A stretch of DNA of 64,000 nt from Epinephelus fuscoguttatus (taxonomy: Eukaryota; Chordata; Actinopteri; Perciformes; Serranidae). A program made the translations under genes and the position numbers. Where the stretch lies: NCBI RefSeq assembly GCF_011397635.1, contig NC_064760.1:27316856-27380855 (forward strand), written 5' to 3'. The notes below the pieces were generated by a model, which saw nothing but the letters and a program-made list of their open reading frames with translations, did no database searches and was not told the DNA's origin. This document shows positions 48,499-60,573 of the stretch, piece by piece (position 1 is the first letter of the stretch; each line of letters starts with the position of its first letter).

Positions 48499-51400
48499 GT
48501 CAGTGCACGACCCCAGCCTAATGCTCTGCATGTCTGTCAGGAATATAACCCACGACAACTTTGTCTCACCTTTGGGTGACAATTATAGTCTTATATGATG
48601 ACTTTTTATTTCTATTACAGTAAAATAAACAATCTTTTGATGGTTATAACTCACTGTAATTGTCACTGTAAGAAAACTGTAGTAGTCACTACACAGTGCA
48701 GCCTGACAAAGAATAAGTTGCTCGCTCAGTGGTTACCAAAATATGGGTCAGCCTGTTTACTACGAGTAATGAAACATATTTTATTCAAACATTATATCTG
48801 ACCATTTTCCAAAACGCCAACATTTTTAGATTTTGTATACATTTGTTCCTCCTTACTCTGGATTTAAACATGACCTCCCAGAGAACTCAATATACATCTG
48901 TCACAGTGCAAATTCAGTACTCAGTAAACTCAGTAAATCAAATACCCAACAAATCAAAGTATTTTATCACATTGAGGCAACAAATCATTTAAAGAAATTC
49001 AATACGGCCATAAAACAATGCTGCACATTGATTTGCATTGTTGCCCACAGTGTCCGAACACACCCACACATGTTAAAGGGAGAACTCGCTCAGTATAGAC
49101 ATTGTGACGAAATCTCTGACGGTCGAGAAATGTATATTTGCTCTTGGTATTTATTGTCTTCTCGCCCAACCCTGTGATGTCTTATTGATTTATTCCTTTG
49201 CACTTTGTGGAATGGGATCTCATGTCTCATTCCTGACCTATTTGAATTACTCACCACTGCCTGTTCACCGAACTTAAGTTTCACTGTATGAGATTATGTG
49301 AGGCAGAAGAGCTGCGAGCAGGATCTCACCTACCAAAATGTTTCCTCTGAGGAGGTGTGAGTTCCTCTGGGCAACAAGTGATGAGATATCCTCAAACCTG
49401 TATGATTAGTGTCTGCCATTACTCCACAGATGCTTTTAAGACAGAGGTTGATTTCCCTCTCACATCATGGAGAACAAAGGAAAATCTTTTCCTTGTCCTC
49501 AGACACAACCCGAGTGAGGAGAGCTCTATTATAACTTTTTAAAAGGACAGTTCATCCCAAAATCAAAAACACATATTGTTCTTCTTACCTGTAGTGCTTT
49601 TTATCAGCCTAGACTGTTTTGGTTTGAGTTGTTGAGTGGTTGAGATACCCGCCATGGAGCTGTCTACCCTCTCGTTAATATATTGGAACTAGATGACACT
49701 CGCTCAAAGCGCCAAAAAATGCAGTTTAAAAATATATTAATACACCCCCCAGCCGTATCACTGCGCAGAAGGAAGGGTGCATCTACTCATGGATGATAGG
49801 CTTGTGCTTGTCATAGCGTGAGGAGTACACATTAATGGCATCCTCTTTGGCTAAGCTGTTGCGTTTAGCTAGGTCAGTGGTGCTAGGTGAGCTAGCAGTA
49901 GCATTCCTGTGAAAGTTGCTCAGTGGTGCATGAAGCAGAAATGGTTCAACTGCCGCGTATAATATTACCAGGATGATCCAGGGATGTCTGGCACTACTTC
50001 CATAGTGTGTGGCCCATAGAGCATGTGCACTAGAGACTTACAACAGCCAAGCCCGGCCGAGCATGACCAAGTGCAGCCAAATGTCTAACTTCTACCAGCT
50101 GAATGGCTAATTTCTGGTTAATCGCTCTGCTAACTTGAATAAAATGATTTCATCTTGGGGCTCCTCTAGACTTTCAAAATGTTATTGCACCGGGTGGATC
50201 AAATGCTGATGGTGAAACGAGTCATTTCGCGGGGGTTGTAGTGCTCAAAAAAATGTATCCACTTATTTACAGACATCTCTCTCCCAATGTAAGTCAAAAG
50301 GAAAAAGCCTTTTTGGGCCGAAGGGCATCATGTGACGGACACAGGCAATTGCAGTAGCACTCTTCGGCCACTACGAAAATTGGCTTTAAAGCCTGGAGCA
50401 CTTCCTGGGGGCCTGAGCAGTAGATGCACACTTCCTTCGGTAGAAAGAAAATAGTTCCTGCATGAAACCGCTCACAACAAGGCCTGTGGATTATCTTGAG
50501 TAAATGGGTCATGATTCCTGGAAACAGACATTGCTATTGGGTGTTTCAAATGTATTTTTTTGGCGCTTTAGCGCCACAAACCGAGTGCCATCTAGTTTCA
50601 TTGTATTGGACAGAAGGTGGAAAACGGTCGATATCTCTAACATTCAACAACTCACACCAAAACAGTCTACATTGATAAATAGCATTACAGGTAAGAGGAA
50701 AAATATGTATTTTTGATTTTGGGGTGAACTGTCCCTTTAAACACCTACTGAACAGGGTAATCAGTGCAGGAAGACCAAACAGCAGGATTCTTCTAAATAA
50801 TATATATATATTATTGTCAAAAAACTCTAAGATAAGACTGTTTCGGTGCATGTTTAAAAATCATTTCTGTATAAAGCAGGTCTGTGCAACTGTCACCTAA
50901 TACAACCCAACAGAGATCTGAGGATCATAAAGGCACCTCACAGTCAGTAAATCATACGCAGGTTGTTTTTGATGCTGATGTCTTATTCTCTGAGGTGGTA
51001 GGAAACACAGAAACCTGCCTTCTCTATAGTCCTGTGCACAAACTGCTCAGAGCGTTTAAGAGTTTACTTGTAATCTTCAGCTCGAGTTCAGCCAGAGTTC
51101 AAAAAGTGCAGCCAAGTTCATGAGTGTGAATTTGTGATCACTCTGCTGTTTAAAGGCGTATATCAGAAAACCACACTGAAGAACGATGTTATATACTGTA
51201 ATTTCCGTTAACATCCTTTTACTAAGGCCAGGTGTCACAACAGTTTCAGTGTGCTTATCTGAAAAGAAACAGCGCATGGTCTGTAGATAACTCTGCGAGG
51301 AGGAACCTGATAAAAAAAAGCAAGCTGGACCCATAGGTGTCATTTACACCGGGATAGTCGATTTTGTCCCCAGCACTTTTTAACCCGTTCAGATCCCCCA

Positions 51401-54400
51401 TCATTTCCAATGGACATAACTTTTCTAGCATGTCTAGATCTACGATTACTGTCATCTGACTCCCCCCAAGTGCACATACCGATTTGATGGGATGTCTGTT
51501 CCACATCATCTAAAGTGGACTACAGTAGAGCCATGCCCCCTTTTTTTAAACAAGTGTGGCTGACCGTGAGTGAGGCCAGGAGGAAGGAGGAAGTGCAAGA
51601 CAAATTTCAGTCTGTTAATCATATTGTTAAAGTACATTACTTGTGTTTAAACTGTGTTCAAAGTAAACATGATATGTTATATTACTTGTACATGTCAAAA
51701 AATCCTATTAAACATGTATAGCCTTTACTCAGGATTAAAAAAAAAAATATGTCCGTCCATTTAAATGGACAGTGAATTTGAGTATCACTATAAAATGAAT
51801 AGGGGAGATACTGTTCTAATTTGAATTTCTAATAATACAATCAGCTTATAGTGCATTTTATTAATTATGTACACACAGTATTCATCTCATGAGGTTTTCA
51901 ACATACTGGTACAGTAGGAACTTTTTTTTTTTTTTAACCAAAAATAAGGAACTTTTGAGTCGTGATGATGAATACAATGCATTATACATATGCAATGTGT
52001 CACATTTTCCAATCGGGTGATTTCCCTGTTGAGAATCTTTGACCATTGGATTGGACAAGGAAAATCCTCCACATAATCAAGCATCCTAATCAAGTGCATT
52101 TAGAGTAGAGATACACCATTACAATATTTTTTTGTGCTCACAACATCACTGGGCTCCGAACAGGTTAAAAGCATGATTTGATGAAAATGTTCTGAAAAAT
52201 ATTTTGCAGCAAGAAATGCTATCAAATGAGAAGACTTTGTGAAAAGTTTGTCCGCACAATAATAAAACATACAATGCAATAAAGAAAGAAATGTGCCTTG
52301 TCCCAAAAAAAGTTGCGTAGGCTAAAAACAAATCGCCCCCAGCCTTCTGGTTCTAAAATGATCCCCAAATGTGCCTGCGCTGATCAATATCTTGTCACAG
52401 TCTAAGTCTTTCTTTCTCTCTCTTTCTGTGAACTTGACGACACATATGAGCTATTGACGTACAGAGGTTTATAAATGAGTTACAATTAAATAATGTATCA
52501 TTGATGTGAAAAAGGTGCCACATGCACGTTTAAAGAAGTTGACACAAAAGAGTATGGAGGAGTAAATCATGCCTACGTGTGTTGACTCAGCAGGGATAAT
52601 ATTCAATGAGAGAAGTTGATCTACGGGTGAATTAAAATTTGAAAGTGATGCACAATGTCCGAAAGCCGTGCTGCATTAGGGCCTGTGCCCACATAGCGAT
52701 TTCTTTTTATTTTTGAGCGCCAGCATCTTTTTTCAGTTGTTCCCAATGAGGAGAGAGCATAAGCAGCCACATGCTGCCGCCTAAAGAAAAAGCGCTGCGC
52801 CCCGCGCCTCTTTCAGAGCGCCCCAGCTTTTTCCACTTGAAAATCTCTGACGTTCTCAGAGGTGATGTGGCCATCACTGCTGCTACTTTAGCTACTGTTG
52901 ATCCTGAGCTGTGTGAAACTATCACAGCAAAGACAGAAAAGCCTGTGGGAGCAAATCAGCCGCACACTGAATGTTGCTGGGGAATGTTGTGCTTTTATCA
53001 CCGTACACGCTGTAAGCTTGTTATTAACTGTGTGGTCAACCTGTTAAAGTAGTGTTATGTCAGCTGCCTAGCTAATGGCAGTGTCAAGATATTGTTGTCA
53101 TAGAAACAAAAGCCAGGTGGGAAAAAAAGACACCAGAAGCGTTTTTCTCTGTTTTGTTTTGAGCAGCTGAAACGAAGCTCTCCCCAGTGCCCTACCACAG
53201 CTTTTCTCCAAAAAACAAAAAAAACAACAAAAAAAAAAAAATGCTTTGTGGAGTCACGTCTTTATATTCCACTGTATTTTTATATTTTGAATTGTCACCT
53301 GCCATCTAAATTTTGTGTTTTCCTTTAGAGACACTTCTAGACACAGGCACTTCCCCAGAATGCAGTGAAGTGACTGATGCTTACATTTTCCTGGGGAACA
53401 AACCTTAGACCCACCCCAACTTCATATGTGTCCCCCACAATTTTAAAATAAAACCTACACCCTTGGTGGTAGCTGAGGCTATGTCCTTTTGATGCACCGT
53501 TTTTTTTCTTTTTCTTTTTTTTCTTCGCCTTTGTTACGTACTGTTAAAAAAATGTTCAACAAAAAACTGAGGCCCTTGACTCGGCCTGACACTAAGAAGG
53601 AAAGGTAGATTGATTTGGGTGGTTTCTTAGATTCTGTGACTATTTGCATATTGATTTGAAATCCTGAAAACCTCTATTCAAATTAATTATACCGCAACTT
53701 TCTTTAATTTCTTTCACTTTGATACTGAGCTGTATTTTGAGTTTTTTTCAGCTTCAATAAACACCACAAAATTCAGGTTACCTGCAGTGACAAAGTAGGA
53801 CATATTTATGGCTTCACTGCTAGAATTTAATTAAGCAAATTCTCACCGAGGGACACTAAGCATCTGTGAAATTGTTCGTATCCTGTAAGTGTGACATGAA
53901 GTGCGTATTAATTAGTTTTTTATGCCCCCACAAAGCTGAGTTATGTGATAAGTAGGATGACAGTGATCACATTCACGGACTGTGAGCTGTATGAGAATAT
54001 TTCAAAATGTGTAATTAACACTGTATTATGCATAATGCTGTACCAGGGGTTCAGTTCTGTGTCCTCAATTAAGATGTAACTTTTGCAGAAAATAAATAAG
54101 TGGTGTTTTTGTGCTGTTTCACCCTGAACATCACTAAAAAAAGAGTGACTGAAAAAAAGACATTAACAGTAAAGCTTGAGTCAGTGCCTGATATCATCTT
54201 TAAAGGGAAAAGGGATGTGTCACATTAAACAAATTTGCATATCTGATAAGTGCAAAATCTGTAAAGAGCACACAGAGGTTTGTCATCCAACACTGTTGAT
54301 AATAAATGCCCTGACAACTAAAACTGAATAAGACACACTAACTCAGAGCCTGTAACATGTGAGTCTCTGCTCATACTTTGTCACAGTTAAAGTAAAGGAC

Positions 54401-54631
54401 AAAAGAAACAGCGTCATGTTTCACCTCCTGAAAATGTGCCTGTAATGGCAAGACATCATTTTTTTTTTCCATCCTTTAAGGAGAGCGCAACCTGGAGGGT
54501 CTTCACTCCCCTAAAATCTTTAAAGACATTGATTTTACCACCTTCAGGAATGTATATCATCATGTGTATCATTCACCACTTCATTTGAACCCACAGTAGC
54601 TGATGATGCTTTTTTTACGTCTGTTCCTCAG
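48499..54631 (+). other. sh3rf2: sh3rf2 intron after the RING exon
   Basis: It contains MITE family A copy 2 (49543-50736) and, at about 52690-53170, a repeat-like block with GAGCGCCAGCATCTTTTTTC and GCGCTGCGCC words. A T-run lies at about 51922-51936 and an A-rich tract at 53213-53240. No intervening coding exon is needed: linker length between RING and SH3-1 is near that of human SH3RF2. Confidence 0.7.
49543..50736. mobile_element. MITE family A, copy 2
   Basis: Left AAGGACAGTTCATCCC after TTTTAA and right GGGGTGAACTGTCCCT before TTAA are inverted, with pairing continuing about 200 bases inward (for example GCGCTTTAGCGCCACAAACC near the right end). It is noncoding and lies in the first large sh3rf2 intron. 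Confidence 0.8.
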
Positions 54632-54910
54632 CTTGCTCTCAGAGCTTCGATGTGTAACCAACGAGGTGATTCGCCAGGAGAGCTGGTCCTCACGCCTGGT
54701 ATCACCCCGAAGCACAAAGTGGATGAGAGCTGGCACCATGGAAACGCTGGTGCGTCTGTCACTGCCAGCACGCTGCAGGCCGTCAGCCAGATGCCTCAGC
54801 TGCATCCCCTCCAGCAGCTCCAACCTCCGGCCCTCTGCAGGGCGCTGCATGACTTTAACCCCGAAGAGATGAATCTGGAAGACAGTAAATATTGTCTCAG
54901 CTTCCTCAAG
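54632..54910 (+). CDS. sh3rf2: SH3RF2 coding exon: eroded SH3-1 and start of SH3-2
   Basis: The acceptor TCTGTTCCTCAG and donor CTCAAG|GTCTGA give 93 codons in phase 0 at both ends. The first two thirds align with human SH3-1 by position, but the SH3 signature is poor: the ALYDY-like segment is SMCNQ, the human GDIILL segment is GITPKH, DESWHHG keeps the tryptophan, and the G-F-P segment near the end of the fold is ASVTAS. The end of the exon returns to a normal SH3-2 start, PPALCRALHDF, and DSKYCLSFLK, matching human PPPLCRALYNF and QDCLTFLK. The frame is open throughout. Confidence 0.9.
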
Positions 54911-55867
54911 GTCTGACTCTAAAACTACTGACTCAACACAGCAGGAAAAGTTACCTCCTTTCAGAGGTTCAGTCTTGTGTATTTGCATTCCGTCTTTTAA
55001 AATAGGTGCAGGGTTTCCTACTTTTTAATTAATGTGCAAAGAAAATTATTACACTTAGCTTTAACCTACAGAAAATAATGAAGCAGTAACCTTCAGGGGA
55101 AAAGAGCAAAGGTGCTATTTCATCTTAATTATAGTGTATGTAATTAGCCTGGGAACCAGACGAGGCAGCGAGCTCATGTTTTACTTGAGATTTTTGGGCG
55201 AATTTGTGAGGTAATGTGTTGCTGTTGTTTAGACCATCATCAACCAATTAAATTGATCTTAAGATGAGATACCTAAGGACCTGGGTGGCTAACCAGTTCT
55301 GATAAATAATTACCTGGGGAAACCCTGGTGCTAAAATATAATGTCTAAGGTCTAAAGCAATCATAGAGTTCATAAGTAAGCAAAGGTGACATCTTTAGAG
55401 GTCTTGTTTTGTCTCACGAACAGTCCAGAATCCAAAGATTCGTCAATTTACTATCAAGGAAGAAGAAAAGTATTCACATGTGGGAAACTGGAACCAGTAA
55501 GGTTTTGCCATTTTACCCTAAAAATGACTTTAAGTATTGGATTATCAAATTGTTGTCTCTTTGGGGTGTAACAACACTTCGATCTAGATTAATATATTGC
55601 TTCAGTGATCCAGTATTATCTATGCTAAGTGAAAATTTCAATAAATATATTCATCTTTAAGATACAAATTTATTTTGAAATTCCCATGGGGCATCTGTGA
55701 CACAATTTGAGTCCAAATGCACCTCTTTCCTAAACATTTAAACATGTCACGTCATGTCATGTCACTCGCAGGCCCTTGAACTGAATTGAATTGAAATCAC
55801 ATCTTGGCAGACGTTTTCATATCAGCAAATATCCTATCGTTGTCAAAATAATTAAAATATTAAACCT

Positions 55868-55958
55868 AGGGCTGTCAGCATTAATGTGTTATTAGCGATG
55901 CGATTAAGGTCCAGACATAATGCGTTCATTTTTTAAAAATTGTGTTAATCATGTGCTG

Positions 55959-55990
<32 letters not shown>

Positions 55991-56664
55991 CACCGCCTGT
56001 CTTTCAGAGGCTAAAGACGGCTGAGTTTTAAAGTGATTAGAGTGATGATAGTGATATCATATGAAACTAGATAACCTAAGTAGGAGGTTTGTGGTACCAG
56101 CCATGTCATTCTAGCTTCTCAGAAAGGCGGCTAAATAAGGTTCTAAAGTTAGGATAAATTTTGGCGAGGGAAAAACAGCATGGCCATTTTCACAGAGGTT
56201 CCTGACCTTTCACCTCAAGATCACTGAATGAAAATGGGTTCTATGTGTACCCGTGAGTCTTCCCTTTACAGACATGTCCACTCTATGTTAGTCCCATACA
56301 GTTATGGGCACAAAGTATGCATTTTTTTTGCATGCAGTGCTTATTACAGATTCATGACTAGAAAAGCTTGACACACAGTGCTGAGCTACACCTCAAATTA
56401 ATCTTTAGGTTTCCAGCTTTCAGGTGATATATACCACTTCTATGTGTCATATACTGTTGACCTGCTGTCTCCCCAGAAAGAAGAAATAAATCTAAAAGTC
56501 AAGATCATAAAGTAAATTTATTTGCATTCATTTGATTCCCAATCAAAAACTTGATTGTTAATATGGACTTCAAAACTGTTTTAAATGCAAAATTATGGAG
56601 TCTTAAAACTGTGATTACAAAGTGTGATTCATCAGCTAACTATTAAAACTCAGCGATTAACCAG

Positions 56665-56695
<31 letters not shown>

Positions 56696-56905
56696 ATTTT
56701 TTGGGGCTTTTTAGCCTTTAATGGATAGGACAGACAAGTGTGAAAGGGGGAGAGAGAGAGAGGGAGTGACATGCAGCAAAAGGGCCACAGGCTAGAGTCG
56801 AACCTGGGCCGCTGCGGCAACAGCCTTGTACATGGGGCGCCTGCTCTACCACTAAGCCACCAGCACCCCAACCAGGTTTTTAAAAATGAATCGTTTGACA
56901 GCTCT
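55868..56905. mobile_element. hAT-like remnant with AGGGCTGTCA ends
   Basis: The left end AGGGCTGTCAGCATTAATG and the complement of the right end AGAGCTGTCAAACGATTC share the GCTGTCA terminus and are followed by GCGATTAA-type words. A T-run occupies about 55962-55986. The interior 56150-56240 matches, inverted, the fragment at 21.13-21.48 kb. Flanking octamers do not agree, so the limits are approximate. Confidence 0.5.
56671..56869 (-). mobile_element. tRNA-derived SINE with 12-bp target duplication
   Basis: On the minus strand the 5' end reads GGGGTGCTGGTGGCTTAGTG with an A-box (TGGCTTAGTGGTAGAGCAGG) and a B-box (GGTTCGACTCT), followed by a body with (CT)n and a long A tail (the T-run at about 56667-56690 on the plus strand). 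AACCAGGTTTTT flanks both sides (56659-56670 and 56870-56881), a clear target duplication. The body CCATTAAAGGCTAAAAAGCC is typical of fish tRNA-derived SINEs. It interrupts the right end of the hAT-like remnant. Confidence 0.88.
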
Positions 56906-57525
56906 TATTATGTCATAACGTGATGAAACTTGTGATTTACATCCATAAATTGTTGCAGATTCATTTTCTGTCGACTAACTGATTGATCGACAAATCACAT
57001 CTCTAAAATATTTGCTTTTTATAGTTCTAAAATTAGCTGATTTCTCCAGTTAATTTCTTATCTTTTGTTCTTTTCACTGCTTTGCGAGACTTATGCAGCT
57101 GGAGGCTCAGACCTCTGCTGCAGTGGTTGTTACTGGCCCTGAAGGATTTCTGAGACAGTTATATAAGGGCCTCAGCACTTGTGCGCTCTCCATTAAAGCA
57201 CACTTGCGCTCAGCTTCTGTTTTTTTTTCCCCAGTTTAAATGCAGATGGTCAAATGGTTTTTAGAGCGAGGCTGGCCACAGAAAGGACTGGGCCTGCAGA
57301 CACAAAGGCAGTGGATGTCACATGCTGCGGGAGAAATGTAGAGCTGGGAGAGTTTCTGAGCTGAGTGCTCAGTCTCCAGGGCAAGCACACACTGTTATAA
57401 GCACCTGGAATTCTGTTTTTTTTTTTTTTTTTAATTTGTTTTTTGCAGCAGTTTATCTGTCTCACACCTTTTCACCACTTCCTCTTAATTCAGTTGTGTG
57501 TGTGTTACTTAATTCTGGTTAACAG

Positions 57526-57621
57526 GGAGACATCCTTACTGTCATCAGACGGGTGGATGAACACTGGATTGAAGCCAAGCTAGGGGAGAAAGTTGGAATT
57601 TGCCCTCTGCAGTTTACAGAG
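57526..57621 (+). CDS. sh3rf2: SH3RF2 coding exon: second half of SH3-2
   Basis: Thirty-two codons in phase 0 between GGTTAACAG|GGAGAC and ACAGAG|GTGAGT encode [20 protein letters not shown] then [12 protein letters not shown]. This matches human [20 protein letters not shown] and DKVGIFPILFVE. The conserved tryptophan and the GDI segment are present. The usual Phe of the GIFP motif is Cys here. The split of SH3-2 between two exons at the FLK|GDI junction fits the human protein without gap. Confidence 0.95.
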
Positions 57622-58690
57622 GTGAGTTCTTAGTGCTCTCTTTCTGTCTTCCTTCCTTCAGTGTCTGAATGTGTGTCATGGCCTTTTCAGCATGATCAAG
57701 GTTGACACCTGCCGCTTGGCACTGTGGTCTGATGGTGTAGCTCTTGTAATGAATTGAACCATCGATGTCGTCTCTGGATGTCATTAATTCCAGGTCATTG
57801 CCGGGGCGCTACCTTGATTTTCATTCAAATCTTTGATTCATCCGTAAATGTCACTCCTGCGCTGCAAAGTGCTGAGGCAGAGAGCTAATCTGTGAAGCCC
57901 TGCTGTGTCTGCAGCTGCTCATTAGTGTGTGACTATGTGGCTTACTCAGGTTGGCAGCGCTCGCTTAGCAAGCTGACTGTCATTTGTTTTCCTCTGTACT
58001 TTCTGCCTCCAGGAATTAACTTCATCCGTGCCGGGGGAAACTGTATTTGTTCCTAGAGTGGGGTTAATGTGGTTCTTGTTTACTTCCCTCACTTGTCATC
58101 TGTTTTTCTATATTTTTCCCCTAATATTTTGTTTCTCTTCCCCTCCTCTTTCAGTTCCTTTTGTCTCCTGTCCAACCATGTCTTCTCCTAAAGCCCCGCC
58201 TCAGCGGTGCTCTCCATCTTTTTCTACCTCTGTACTCTATTCTTTCATCCTCCTCTTTTCTCCTCTCCCCTCTCCTCTCTGAGCCTTCCTCTCCTCGTGT
58301 CGTGCAACCAGGCGTGAAGACACAGTAATGCTTTCTCTGCTTGGGTGGCATAACAGCACATCACTGTGGGGAGTGAAAGCATTAACCCTGCCATGCCTGT
58401 CTGTCTGCCTGGCTGTCTGTGCAGCTCCTCTCTCAGCACCCTTCCTGGCTTATTGGCTGGTACTTATGCTCCTGCCTGCCTGCCTGCCTGTCCAACAAGT
58501 TGTAGGGGTGAGTGGAGTGGTGATAAGTGGGTGTATTTAGACAGCCGTTTCGCTGATCAGCAGGAGCACAGGTTGACAGGCGCTAGTAGCAGGTAGGAGC
58601 GATTTGGAGAGGATTTTCTTGACTAAGGATTGACTATTTTCTGTGTCAGGATTTATCCCGATTCTCTTTTGATGTGTTCATCTCTTTCAG
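57622..58690 (+). other. sh3rf2: sh3rf2 intron, pyrimidine-rich in part
   Basis: About 1.07 kb between two well-supported exons. The part 58080-58300 is strongly pyrimidine-rich and contains a decoy acceptor CTCTTTCAG near 58154. A (CCTG)n run lies at about 58473-58490. No coding content is recognised. Confidence 0.7.
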
Positions 58691-59092
58691 CCAAACTCAG
58701 TGGCTGCCAAACTGCTAGAGGGAAAGAATCGGAGGGGGAGTGACTCAGCAGAATTTCAGCATCGGACGGGGAGTGGGGGCAAAGACAAGGCCACTGACGT
58801 ATCCAATAGGACCACCCATCACGGAGTCCCTCAGGTCCCGGCAAAGACACCCATCATCAATGCTTTGCCCCTCTCCAGCCAGCGAAAACAGCCCGCAGCC
58901 AGCAGCATCAACTTTTATCAGACTGCCAAAGGAGAAACGACCAACATCAGCACCTTCAACAGCTTCAACCGTCAGGGTCAGCCTCACCACCTCTCTGTGC
59001 CTCGGGCTGCCCGGGGCCACCCTCATCCCTCTAAAGTGAACTCTCAGCGAATTAGACGCTACTCTGACACTACGCACAGACACCTGTTACAG
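58691..59092 (+). CDS. sh3rf2: SH3RF2 coding exon: linker after SH3-2
   Basis: Between ATCTCTTTCAG and TTACAG|GTGAGT lie 134 codons in phase 0. It opens PNSVAAKLLEGKNRR, aligned with human PNLTARHLLEKNKGR, then a low-complexity Ser/Thr/Gln/His-rich linker (KTPIINALPLSSQRKQPA, NISTFNSFNRQGQPHH) and a basic tail RIRRYSDTTHRHLLQ. No globular domain is expected here. The following exons, which should carry the third SH3, are not found before the window ends, so the gene is truncated by the edge. Confidence 0.92.
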
Positions 59093-60573
59093 GTGAGTCA
59101 TGTGCTGACATATCTGCCTTTATGCATGCTACACTAATGTGATAAACTTTTTTTTATCAGATTCTTCTTTCTCATGATCTTTGAGCTAGACTGTGTTTGG
59201 GTTTGTTTTGTTCGCAGTGATTTGTTTAAATAGAAAACATGTGGCTGGCAAAAGGCGAGACAGTTCTCTGTGAGATAATAGGTGTTTTTATTTGAGTCAC
59301 CGAGGGATCAAGTTGTCCTCAGGGATGCAGGGAGGGAACCATGACACGAGGCTTAAGGAATGAACGAGAGAGAGAGGCATCGCCCTTATGTTGGCCGCTG
59401 CATGATTAAGTGGCTCTCATTAAGACAACACAGATGTGGAAAAGGGCTCAAAATGAAAGGATTGAGGGCTGGAGGTGCATGGACTGAAACTTTGAAAGGT
59501 CTTTAATCAAGGGTCCCGGGACATAAGCCAGGGTTTCCTCTCACAGATGAATAGCTGTCTAACAGGGTGTGTGTCCTGCGTCTCTCTTCAGCTCAGGGAG
59601 ATAGAACATTTGAGAGAAGTTGGGTAATTGTCTTAATGTGCTCCTTTGACTTTAACATTTGATACAATAATTCTTTAAGTGTACAACACATGGAGGCCCA
59701 ATTTAAGTACATCTATTAACTTGTAGGAAGCACAAAATCCTGAGCTCACCTTTGCTGCAATCACGCCTTCTAAATTACTCACAAGAAGAGTGTGTGTGAC
59801 GAAGTCTGTCTTGCAACGTACCATTTTTACATTTTTGTTTCAATAGTTTTTTTTCAAGAGCAAACAGTTCAGGGGACTTCCTGAAATGAACTGCCCACCT
59901 TCAAGGGCTTTTTTCTGTTTTGCATTCACCAGCCAGTTGGTATAGCAATGTCATGCCACCATAGACTCTTATATTCAGCTTTGAATCGTGTTGCTTTTCC
60001 CTCTCAGTAAAGCCTGGACTTTATTGTTGGCCCATTTGTCCGTTTTCTTGAGTTTTTTTTTCCCATGACAAGCTGTTTGTGTTTTGTCTTGTTTCTTGTT
60101 TACACACCTAGTAGTTTTTAAGAGTGGTGCTACACTGGCTCATGTGTTGGAGAAAACAACATACACACGAATGGTTCCTCTTGTGCTCAGAGAGTAGGAG
60201 CTGAAGAAATGCCTCCAAACTGTGATCAGGAAAATCTGATTGTTCCTAGTTCTTGCAGTGCAGAAACAATAAACAGGGAGGCTCTTCTATCTATGAAAAA
60301 ATTCCTCTGGTCTGAAAAATTTGTCAGAGCCACCTTTGACATCTATGACTTAAACCTCTGATTATGATCTAGGAACATTTTGTTCTCAAGATATCTGGAT
60401 GAAGTGTGTTATCCCACTCTTTTCATGTGACCAACATGATACTTGCTGCATATTTTATGCATCCTGTATCACATGGCGGGATAATAGATGGATTATGAAC
60501 CATGAGACAATTTTGTTTTTTAGTGAAACTGTGAAAATAGTATTATTTGTTAGTTCTGATCACCTTAGCTTAA

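Noticed and set aside
54603..54872. 89-codon plus-strand frame over the sh3rf2 SH3 exon
   Set aside because: Other reading frame of the exon; the homologous frame is the one starting at 54632.
56820..56870. Functional tRNA gene on the minus strand
   Set aside because: A- and B-boxes are present but no cloverleaf acceptor stem closes, and it continues into a SINE body with A tail and target duplication.
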